Source of the DNA: Puniceicoccales bacterium
GTDB taxonomy: Bacteria > Verrucomicrobiota > Verrucomicrobiia > Opitutales > UBA953
Assembly: GCA_031289285.1 (NCBI GenBank)
Contig: JAITPT010000279.1
Location: 1-13,996, forward strand
Direction: 5' to 3'
Length of the DNA: 13,996 nt
Shown: positions 1 to 5,639 of the stretch, piece after piece
Layout of the letters: the number at the start of each line of letters is the position of its first letter
How positions within the stretch are numbered: position 1 is the stretch's first letter
Program-made: the position numbers and the translations under genes
The notes under the pieces: model-generated
What the model was told of the DNA's origin: nothing
Databases searched by the model: none
The model's input: only the letters and a program-made list of their open reading frames with translations

Positions 1-770
1 CAGGATACAAAACTCAGCAAAAACTCTTTGTGCGCTGGTGTCAGTTTTTGCTCTATCTCTACGCGCAAACGATCGCGTGTTTCAAGAAGGTCGGAGAGGG
101 TGACGGGGTCATCGGTCATACCCAAAAACTCATGCTGAAACGCACGGCTTATGTCGTGGTTATTGGGGAAGAGAATTTCGTGAATTGGTTTTCTGTCGCC
201 GCAAACGATGCAAACGGCACATTCAACTATTTCCGGCGTGAGTCCAGAGCTTGAAAACATACCGCGAACATCAAAAAAGTCGCGTGGATGTTGACGCGAT
301 AAGGCCGCAATTATCTTCCCACCATAGATTTCGGAAGCGTCTAAACACGGGATAGACGCCTCCGTCTTAAACAATTCTTGCGCGGCGGAACAGAGTTCGA
401 GATTTTTTACTGGAAGTATCGTTCCTCGATAAATGTGGTTCACTTCAATTTTCACCCGCGAATGTTCTTTCTTAACAATCAATTTCGTTTCCTCGTCATA
501 AAAAAATTCTGCTTGCGAAACAACTTCAAAACCGTTGCGTTGAAGTCGGGCGGAGACGTTCCGCAACTCTTCTTTAATTGCAGCGAGTGCGTTTTCGCGC
601 GGAAGAGTTCTATCTGTAAATGTCGTATCAATATCAACAGAAATGCGTGGCATATTCTGAATAAAAAGATTGATAGCCGTGCCCCCTTTTAACGCAAAAA
701 AAGGAACTTGAAACACTGTAGAAATGTTTCGCGCAAGCAGGCGTGTTTGTTGGATGTATTCTTGGGTCAT
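1..770 (-). CDS. abiEii: AbiEii/AbiGii-family nucleotidyltransferase toxin (partial, cut by left edge)
   Basis: This is the toxin half of a type IV AbiE toxin-antitoxin system. The reading frame is open from the ATG at 770-768 to the window edge, giving 256 visible codons with no stop. The nucleotidyltransferase signature is clear: LKGGTAINLF at residues 27-36, followed by RISVDID with D46 and D48 as the presumed metal-binding pair, and VKIEVN with E109 as a likely third acidic residue. The later family motif GGKIIAAL...RDFFDV lies at residues 150-168. Family members are usually about 300 residues, so roughly 40 C-terminal residues probably lie outside the window. An in-frame TAA at 785-783 and the lack of another ATG between it and 770 support this start; no Shine-Dalgarno sequence is seen. 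It lies 39 bp downstream of the antitoxin gene and is presumably co-transcribed with it. Known AbiEii proteins are NTP-transferases that arrest growth; the target here is unknown. Base composition is visibly more AT-rich than the genes to the right. Confidence 0.9.
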   Translation of the reverse strand, partial: MTQEYIQQTRLLARNISTVFQVPFFALKGGTAINLFIQNMPRISVDIDTTFTDRTLPRENALAAIKEELRNVSARLQRNGFEVVSQAEFFYDEETKLIVKKEHSRVKIEVNHIYRGTILPVKNLELCSAAQELFKTEASIPCLDASEIYGGKIIAALSRQHPRDFFDVRGMFSSSGLTPEIVECAVCIVCGDRKPIHEILFPNNHDISRAFQHEFLGMTDDPVTLSDLLETRDRLRVEIEQKLTPAHKEFLLSFVS

Positions 771-809
771 GTGCTGAATGAGTTAGATGTGTTGAACGTC
801 TTGAACGTG
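771..809 (-). repeat. Short tandem repeat in the abiEi-abiEii gap
   Basis: The 39-bp spacer between antitoxin and toxin carries, on the minus strand, two adjacent 9-mers, ACGTTCAAG and ACGTTCAAC. They could affect local structure or translation of the toxin. No function can be assigned, and chance is possible. Confidence 0.4.
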
Positions 810-1544
810 TTATGGTTTTATGGAAAGCGTGGTGCCGTCGGAAAGTTTTTTAACCCATCGGGCAGAACCTCTATCTGGTATTCCGATTTTAGATGCCCAT
901 GCGAAGTTAAACTCCTGTGCCCAGTTCACACAAAGGCGCACAACTTTTATCCGTGTGCAATGGGCAAGAAGTTCCGTGAGTATTTTAGGCCGGAGCGAAT
1001 AAAGATTTTCAAAGATGTTTCGCGCTTCTTCGACGCCCTGTGTCTTGCCAACTTCGTCGAGCATTTCGAGCAGGGCGCGTTCGGGTTCGGAGACAGGCGC
1101 GCCGTCGGGTGTTTCTGGGAGAACAGAAATCGCGAATGCTGACGGAAGGCCGTCGTCAAAAAGCCGCCGCTCGCAGAAATACGTTGGAAAGCGTTGCGTG
1201 AACCACAGGGGCAGGGCGTTCGCACGTCGCCCCCAGATGACGTATCTCTCGCGAGTCGGGACATTGTGTTGGATGCCGTGCCACGCGAGCGCGGTTCGCC
1301 CGCCAATGTGAATTTCTCCGTTGGCGCGTTGGGCGAGAAGAGCGAGCGTTTGCGAAACCTTCAATTCGTTTTCGCGAAGTGCAAAAAAGCCACGCCCCAA
1401 GCGCTTCAACCAGCCCGCTCGGACGTATTTGGAGGCAAGCGTCGGGCTAACCCCGTGTTCGCGCAATTTCGCCGTGTCCAGCGGACACGCGGGCGGAAGA
1501 GCCAGCAGTGCTTTGATTAAATCTCCCCGATTAGATGAACTCAT
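810..1544 (-). CDS. abiEi: AbiEi-family type IV antitoxin / transcriptional regulator
   Basis: A 244-residue protein that is the antitoxin partner of the downstream AbiEii gene. The N-terminal part (about residues 1-75) reads as a winged helix-turn-helix: an alternating helical stretch with GVSPTLASKYVRAGWLKRLG, followed by a wing-like GRGFFAL. The rest matches the AbiEi antitoxin layout: IHIGGRTALAWHGI at about 77-90, then VSEPERALLEMLDEV, which is a typical family signature. In characterised AbiE systems the antitoxin represses its own promoter by binding inverted repeats, and it blocks the toxin without a stable complex. The gene starts at ATG 1544-1542. That ATG overlaps, as ATGA, the stop of a longer open frame containing the purL remnant. 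Length is close to the family norm and no damage is visible, so the pair looks intact as far as it can be read. Confidence 0.9.
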   Translation of the reverse strand: MSSSNRGDLIKALLALPPACPLDTAKLREHGVSPTLASKYVRAGWLKRLGRGFFALRENELKVSQTLALLAQRANGEIHIGGRTALAWHGIQHNVPTRERYVIWGRRANALPLWFTQRFPTYFCERRLFDDGLPSAFAISVLPETPDGAPVSEPERALLEMLDEVGKTQGVEEARNIFENLYSLRPKILTELLAHCTRIKVVRLCVNWAQEFNFAWASKIGIPDRGSARWVKKLSDGTTLSIKP

Positions 1545-1556
1545 GGGACGCCTATT

Positions 1557-1592
1557 TGCGGATTTTCAAACATTCGGCAAGTGCTTTTTTCG
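1557..1592 (-). repeat. 36-bp direct repeat, copy 1 (just upstream of abiEi)
   Basis: On the minus strand this copy contains AATGTTTGAAAATCCGCA, an 18-bp word identical to that in the copy at 1732-1767. By hand alignment 30 of 36 bases match over the full unit. It ends 13 bp before the abiEi start codon, so it may cover the promoter or operator of the toxin-antitoxin pair. That role is inferred from position only. Confidence 0.6.
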
Positions 1593-1731
1593 TGGGAGGG
1601 GAAAAATTCACGCCCAAGGCGACGCGGCTTCCCTTGCGTGACGTCGGCGTGTCTAACGGGCGATGGCGCGGGAGGGCGGTCAGCGTTTTGAGTAGATTTT
1701 GTCGCGAAATTAAAGGCACGTTTGAACAACC

Positions 1732-1767
1732 TGCGGATTTTCAAACATTTGGCGGGTGGTTTTTCGG
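1732..1767 (-). repeat. 36-bp direct repeat, copy 2
   Basis: Second copy of the repeat found at 1557-1592, in the same orientation and offset by 175 bp. The 18-bp word AATGTTTGAAAATCCGCA is identical and the remaining 18 bases match at 12 positions. The spacing is not a multiple of three, so this is not a protein-level repeat. Confidence 0.6.
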
Positions 1768-1857
1768 CAACTAAAGAGGCAACTAAAGGGGACGGCAGTT
1801 GTCCCATAGCGTTTGTGGCGTTTTTGTGTTTTCGAGTGTTTTCGAGTGCGGCGTGAG

Positions 1858-1905
1858 TTTTGGAAGCAGACTTCCAAAAAGCAAACTTTTTTTGACTTTT
1901 GGAAG
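1858..1905. repeat. Hairpin TTTTGGAAG / CTTCCAAAA plus a third copy
   Basis: A perfect 9-bp inverted repeat (1858-1866 and 1871-1879) has the 4-nt loop CAGA. A third TTTTGGAAG follows at 1897-1905, after a run of seven T at 1887-1893. The hairpin with a downstream T run weakly resembles a terminator on the plus strand, but no plus-strand gene precedes it. It is more likely a small dispersed repeat. Confidence 0.5.
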
Positions 1906-1993
1906 TGGCGGCGTTTTCGCGGGAGGGGCGTTTCCGCAGAATGATGGCGGACGGCGGCGTTGGCGTGACGCGCTGTCGCCCCGTTGGGGCTGA

Positions 1994-2146
1994 CGCGAGA
2001 GCTTCGAGGTCTTCGATGTCGTAGCACTGCAAGACGCTGCCCAGCTCGGCGAGTTCAGGCAGCAGGAGGGACTCTTGGAGGTCTTGGAAAATGCGTTGTG
2101 CTTCGTTTTGGAAACCTTGTTTTTTCTCGACAAAAAGGCACTTCAT
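1994..2146 (-). pseudogene. purL: N-terminal remnant of phosphoribosylformylglycinamidine synthase (PurL)
   Basis: The 51 codons from ATG 2146-2144 read MKCLFVEKKQGF, then NEAQRIFQDLQESL, then VLQCYDIEDLE. This matches, from memory, the extreme N-terminus of the long single-chain PurL family: VEKKPGF, then EA..L..DL.E.L, then RYD.EG. Full PurL proteins of this type exceed 1,200 residues and catalyse the fourth step of purine synthesis. Here the resemblance stops after about 50 residues, and the expected continuation (a TVFSEP-like segment) is absent. The frame continues open through low-quality sequence to 1541. The best reading is a truncated gene fragment left by a deletion, duplication or insertion. 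It is too short to be active. A chance match or a small unrelated peptide remains possible. Confidence 0.6.
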
Positions 2147-2273
2147 AAATCGGGCGTGAGTTTGGTTTGCGCGGGTGCGCAAGGGCAACACAAACGAGCG
2201 CAGCGGCACAGGGTTTTTCCACGAAAACAGCAGGGAACCTGCGCCGCTTGCGCCTGTCGCACACGCCCCACTC

Positions 2274-2291
2274 CGAAGCGTTTTCGCTTCG
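2274..2291 (+). repeat. Leader hairpin upstream of the GH2 gene
   Basis: CGAAGCG and CGCTTCG form a perfect 7-bp stem with a TTTT loop, ending 28 bp before the GH2 start codon. It could be an mRNA 5' hairpin affecting stability or translation. No T run follows, so it does not look like a terminator. Confidence 0.45.
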
Positions 2292-2319
2292 CATCACACA
2301 ACAACACACACATCCTCAC

Positions 2320-4152
2320 ATGAAAACCGTCTCTTTACGCGGTCTCGCCGCCGCGCTTGTTTTCGCAGCAGTGGCCACGCCCGCCGCGCCCGCCGCCGAC
2401 TGGAAACCCGCTGGCGACCGCATCAAAACCGTTTGGGCAGAAAAAGTCTCCCCGACCAATCCGCTGCCCGAATACCCGCGCCCGCTCCTCGTGCGCGACC
2501 AGTGGCAAAACCTCAACGGCCTCTGGGATTACGCAATCACGCCGCAAGCCGCCGCCGCGCCCGCCGCGTTTGACGGCAAAATCCTCGTCCCATTTCCGGT
2601 CGAGTCCTCGCTTTCGGGCGTCCAGAAGGGCGTCGGCGCAGGCAGCCGCCTCTGGTATAATCGCGAGTTCACCGTCCCCGCCGCGTGGGCTGGCAAAAAA
2701 ATCCTCCTCAACTTTGGCGCGGTCGATTGGGAAGCGCGTGTGGAAGTCAACGGCAACCACGTCGGCACACACACAGGCGGCTACACACCGTTCTCCTTCG
2801 ACATCACGCCGCACCTAAAAAAAGACGGTGCCAACAAACTCGTCGTGCGCGTCTATGATAGCACAGGCGGTTTCCAGCCACGCGGCAAACAAGTCCCCAA
2901 TCCCGGCAACATCTGGTACACACCCGTCACCGGCATCTGGCAAACCGTCTGGCTTGAGCCAGTGCCCGTAGAAAACCACATCGGCGGCGTTCGCACCGAG
3001 TCCGACATAGATAATAACACACTCGCCGTTTTTGTTGACGCCGCGAAAACGGAAAACACCGATGCGGAAGTGCGCTTGCTCGATAAAGGCCAAGTCGTCG
3101 CCACCGCCAAAGGTGCCGTCTCCGGCAAAATCACACTAAACGTCGCCAACCCAAAACTCTGGTCGCCCGATTCGCCGTTTCTCTACGACCTCGAAGTCAC
3201 GCTTCTCTCCGGCGGCACCACCAAAACAGAAACCGTTAAATCTTACACCGCCTTTCGCAAAATCTCTATGAAGCGCGACGGCAGTTTCCCACGTTTCCAA
3301 CTTAACAATAAATACCTCTTCCATTTCGGTCCGCTCGACCAAGGCTGGTGGCCAGACGGTCTCTATACAGCGCCCACGGATGAGGCTCTTCTTTTCGACA
3401 TAAAGAAAACTAAAGAGTGGGGTTTTAATATGATTCGCAAACACGTCAAAGTAGAACCTGCCCGCTGGTATTATCACTGCGATAAAGAGGGAATGCTCGT
3501 CTGGCAAGATATGCCCAACGGCGACGGCGGCGGAAGCTGGGACCCCAAACGCAAAGGCGGCGGACGCGACGTAAATCGCAACGCGGCGTCTAAAGCTAAT
3601 TTCTACAAGGAATGGAAAGAGATAATAGATTTGTGCCGTCCGCACCCGTCCGTTGTTGTCTGGGTGCCATTCAACGAAAGTTGGGGGCAATTTGACACGC
3701 AACAAGTGAGCGCGTGGACAAAAAAATACGACCCCTCTCGCCTCGTAAATGCCGCCAGTGGAGGAAATTATCGCGACTGCGGCGACATCTTCGACTTGCA
3801 CGATTATCCGTTCCCACGCATTATACGTCTGCGCGATAAAAAGGCAGTCAACGTCCTCGGCGAATACGGCGGAATTGGCCTCTCTATCCAAGGGCACCTC
3901 TGGGGACAAAAGAGTGGCTGGGGCTATATCGGCTCAGAGGATAAAGCGGGGCTTACCAAACGCTATGTCGGTTTTGCACGCCAATTAGAACAGCACGTTC
4001 GCGATTGTTTTTCCGCCGCAGTTTATACACAAACAACCGATGTCGAATCTGAAGTCAACGGCCTGATGACCTACGACCGCAAGGTTATCAAAATTGACGA
4101 AGCAAAAGTGCGCACCGCCAACCAAGCAGTAATCAAAGCGATGGAAAAATAG
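2320..4152 (+). CDS. Secreted glycoside hydrolase family 2 enzyme
   Basis: A 610-residue GH2 enzyme hydrolysing beta-linked glycosides; substrate (galactoside, glucuronide, mannoside or other) cannot be read from sequence. The ATG at 2320 is chosen because it begins a good signal peptide, MKTVSLRGLAAALVFAAVA with cleavage near AAPA-ADW. The same frame is open upstream to 2167, but that stretch is not protein-like. Layout: sugar-binding jelly roll at about 38-215 (LWYNREF, WEARVEVNGNHVGTHTGGYTPF), an Ig-like sandwich at about 220-340, and a TIM barrel from about 345. Catalytic residues are visible: the acid/base in WVPFNESWGQ (N452, E453) and the nucleophile in VLGEYGG (E515). SAAVYTQTTDVESEVNG near the C-terminus is typical of this GH2 subgroup. 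No Shine-Dalgarno sequence precedes the start. The gene converges on a DUF1080 gene across a shared terminator, and both are exported, suggesting a common role in carbohydrate breakdown. Confidence 0.93.
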   Translation: MKTVSLRGLAAALVFAAVATPAAPAADWKPAGDRIKTVWAEKVSPTNPLPEYPRPLLVRDQWQNLNGLWDYAITPQAAAAPAAFDGKILVPFPVESSLSGVQKGVGAGSRLWYNREFTVPAAWAGKKILLNFGAVDWEARVEVNGNHVGTHTGGYTPFSFDITPHLKKDGANKLVVRVYDSTGGFQPRGKQVPNPGNIWYTPVTGIWQTVWLEPVPVENHIGGVRTESDIDNNTLAVFVDAAKTENTDAEVRLLDKGQVVATAKGAVSGKITLNVANPKLWSPDSPFLYDLEVTLLSGGTTKTETVKSYTAFRKISMKRDGSFPRFQLNNKYLFHFGPLDQGWWPDGLYTAPTDEALLFDIKKTKEWGFNMIRKHVKVEPARWYYHCDKEGMLVWQDMPNGDGGGSWDPKRKGGGRDVNRNAASKANFYKEWKEIIDLCRPHPSVVVWVPFNESWGQFDTQQVSAWTKKYDPSRLVNAASGGNYRDCGDIFDLHDYPFPRIIRLRDKKAVNVLGEYGGIGLSIQGHLWGQKSGWGYIGSEDKAGLTKRYVGFARQLEQHVRDCFSAAVYTQTTDVESEVNGLMTYDRKVIKIDEAKVRTANQAVIKAMEK

Positions 4153-4171
4153 GGCGATAGGGGAATAGGAA

Positions 4172-4234
4172 ATAGGTCTTATAGGACGGATAAGACGGAT
4201 AGGTCTTATAGGACCTATAAGTCGTATAAGACCT
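4172..4234. repeat. 9-nt periodic repeat array (seven units)
   Basis: Seven consecutive 9-mers all begin with ATA: ATAGGTCTT, ATAGGACGG, ATAAGACGG, ATAGGTCTT, ATAGGACCT, ATAAGTCGT, ATAAGACCT. The array starts 19 bp after the GH2 stop codon and contains the 17-bp palindromic core CTTATAGGACCTATAAG at 4205-4221. A sister array lies at 7100-7153. Units are far too short for CRISPR. Confidence 0.85.
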
Positions 4235-4258
4235 ATTCGTGGAGATGGGGGGCACAAG

Positions 4259-4274
4259 AACTATCGTTTTTAGG
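4259..4274 (+). repeat. Degenerate copy of the AACTGCCGTTTTTAGG dispersed word
   Basis: AACTATCGTTTTTAGG matches the 16-bp word seen exactly at 5556-5571 at 14 of 16 positions. It sits between the 9-nt array and the shared terminator. Confidence 0.5.
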
Positions 4275-4284
4275 ATAATCCTCC

Positions 4285-4318
4285 AAAAAAAGGCGACCCT
4301 TTCGGGCCGCCCTTTTTT
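4285..4318. terminator. Bidirectional rho-independent terminator between GH2 and DUF1080 genes
   Basis: GGCGACCC and GGGCCGCC pair around the loop TTTC (one A/C mismatch), flanked by a run of seven A on the left and six T on the right. The T run serves plus-strand transcripts from the GH2 gene. The A run becomes a U run for minus-strand transcripts from the DUF1080 gene. Its place exactly between the two convergent stop codons supports the call. Confidence 0.9.
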
Positions 4319-4334
4319 CAGGAAGTTTGTTTGT

Positions 4335-5309
4335 TTATTTTTCGAGGTCTTGGATCCAGATGTTGCGGAACTGAATGGGGTCGCCGTGGAACTGGAGACG
4401 CAGGGGCAGGCGGACAGGATGCGGAGAGAGCAAACGGTGCCCGTGGCGAGCCTTTGCGTTTTCCTTGAGAGCTTTCGTGGGAAAGAGCGAGGAACTGCGG
4501 TAGCTGCCGTCGCCTACCAACTCTTGGTCGTCTTGGACAACGACACCGTTAAAGACGACCGTGAAACGGGCGCGTTTGGTGGTGTTGCCTTCGGCGTCGA
4601 AGCGCGGGGCGGTGAAAGTGATGTCGTAGCTTTGCCATTCGCCGCGCGGGAGGGAGGCGTTGAACTTCGGCGGAAACTGGGCGTAGATGGAGCCAGCCAT
4701 GCCGTCGGCGTAAGTGAAGTTATTGAAGGAATCGAGAACTTGTATCTCGTAACGTCCGTCGGCAAACATCACGCCGGAGTTAGTGCCAGATTGACCGGAA
4801 CCCGTGCGGTTTTGCGGAACACGCCACTCGATGTGGAGCTTGGCGTCGCCGTAACCTTTCTTGGTGTGGACGTCTTGGTTGGTGCCGATGAGCACACTGT
4901 ATTCGGGAGCACCTTCGGCGTCGCGGATTTTTTTGACAACCCAGGGAGTGGGCTTGCCTCGGCGGACGGGGAGCGGCTTCCATGCGGCGTCGCGGGAGGC
5001 TTCGGTGCCGTCGAAGAGGATGTCGGCACCAGCGGGCGGCGGTGTGGCTTGGAGCTTGGCATTTGGAGCGCGAGGCGGTTGGGGGCGGTTTTTGTCGCCC
5101 GTCAACCATTGCGTCGGTGTGCCGTCGAGGTTGAGGGTGAAGGGCGTCGGCTTGTAGTCCTTGGTGAAGCCGTCCACGGATTGTGCGGGGAGAGGCTTCG
5201 GCGTTGTGCGCGGGTCGGGCTTAGAGTCGTCGGCGACGGCGGTTGAGACCGCCCCTGCAAGGGCGGCGGCGCCAATAAAGGCAGCCAATGGAAGACGTGA
5301 AGAAAACAT
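4335..5309 (-). CDS. Secreted DUF1080 (3-keto-disaccharide hydrolase-like) protein
   Basis: A 324-residue exported protein of the DUF1080 family (Pfam 3-keto-disaccharide hydrolase), a concanavalin-like beta sandwich abundant in Verrucomicrobiota, Planctomycetota and Bacteroidota. The start at 5309-5307 gives a signal peptide, MFSSRLPLAAFIGAAALAG, with likely cleavage at AVA-DDS. The frame is open upstream to 5480, but that extension is Pro/Arg-rich and precludes a signal peptide. After a proline-rich linker the domain spans about 94-323, with family hallmarks ADILFDGT (95-102), LHIEWRVP, NSGVMFADGRYEIQVLDSF (177-195), GEWQSYDITFTAP and the C-terminal LQFHGDPIQFRNIWIQDL. Some relatives cleave 3-keto-glycosides; many are untested, so activity is inferred. 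It is complete and convergent with the GH2 gene. No Shine-Dalgarno sequence is visible. Confidence 0.92.
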   Translation of the reverse strand: MFSSRLPLAAFIGAAALAGAVSTAVADDSKPDPRTTPKPLPAQSVDGFTKDYKPTPFTLNLDGTPTQWLTGDKNRPQPPRAPNAKLQATPPPAGADILFDGTEASRDAAWKPLPVRRGKPTPWVVKKIRDAEGAPEYSVLIGTNQDVHTKKGYGDAKLHIEWRVPQNRTGSGQSGTNSGVMFADGRYEIQVLDSFNNFTYADGMAGSIYAQFPPKFNASLPRGEWQSYDITFTAPRFDAEGNTTKRARFTVVFNGVVVQDDQELVGDGSYRSSSLFPTKALKENAKARHGHRLLSPHPVRLPLRLQFHGDPIQFRNIWIQDLEK

Positions 5310-5639
5310 AGATGTTATTTGATGTAGTTTAGGAAAGGGCAGCTCGGACAAGGCAACGCGGGCGAGGTTCCCAAGAAGAAGGGGAAGCGGCGGGTGGCAG
5401 GAGTGGCGTGGGGAGACTCGCGGGGTCTTTGCGGTGCTCGCGGCCCAAATTCCGCTTTTGAGGCTGGCACGTCTGCCCATTCAACCTAAAAACGGCAGTT
5501 CAGCGGAAAGAGCAAGCCGCAGACGACCAAAAGATTGTGCAAAACCGCCCGCATTAACTGCCGTTTTTAGGGTAACGGCATCTGCCGCAACATCTTCTCG
5601 CAATACTCCCCTCCAACTACTGTTTTTAGGTTCAAAAAA
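5310..5639. other. Divergent intergenic region carrying three copies of a dispersed word
   Basis: This 330-bp gap separates the divergent DUF1080 and DUF3592 genes and should hold both promoters, though I see no clear -35/-10 pair. It carries CCTAAAAACGGCAGTT at 5485-5500, its exact reverse complement at 5556-5571, and a 14/16 variant (AACTACTGTTTTTAGG) at 5615-5630. No protein-like frame is present apart from non-coding extensions of the flanking genes. Confidence 0.6.
5485..5571. repeat. 87-bp segment bounded by perfect 16-bp inverted repeats
   Basis: CCTAAAAACGGCAGTT at 5485-5500 and AACTGCCGTTTTTAGG at 5556-5571 are exact reverse complements separated by 55 bp. The same word appears next to stop codons at 7029 and 11023. 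This could be two independent copies of a repeat or a very small element with these ends. No flanking target duplication is evident. Confidence 0.6.

Larger units (their letters stand above)
1545..2319. other. Gene-poor interval between abiEi and the GH2 gene
   Basis: These 775 bp hold no convincing intact gene. On the minus strand a frame of 222 codons is open from 2209 to 1541, but only its residues 22-72 look like a protein family (PurL N-terminus). The rest is Arg/Pro/Ser/Lys-rich and reads as non-coding. The interval also has two copies of a 36-bp repeat (1557-1592 and 1732-1767), a GGGAC/GTCCC hairpin at 1789-1805, a TTTTCGAGTG doublet near 1828-1848, a perfect 9-bp hairpin at 1858-1879, and a 7-bp hairpin at 2274-2291 in the GH2 leader. 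Confidence 0.7.

Noticed and set aside
1541..2209. A complete 222-residue minus-strand gene upstream of abiEi
   Set aside because: Only residues 22-72 resemble a family (PurL N-terminus). The remainder is Arg/Pro/Ser/Lys-rich and includes a non-coding direct repeat whose copies fall in different frames.
2167..2319. N-terminal extension of the GH2 protein
   Set aside because: The upstream in-frame sequence is not protein-like, and a proper signal peptide starts at ATG 2320.
4172..4234. CRISPR-like or coding reading of the 9-nt arrays
   Set aside because: The 9-nt unit is far below CRISPR repeat length. The Ile/Gly/Arg tripeptide translation is a by-product of the period of nine.
4239..5246. 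Long plus-strand open frame of 335 codons
   Set aside because: It is antisense to the DUF1080 gene, whose translation shows clear family motifs and a signal peptide.
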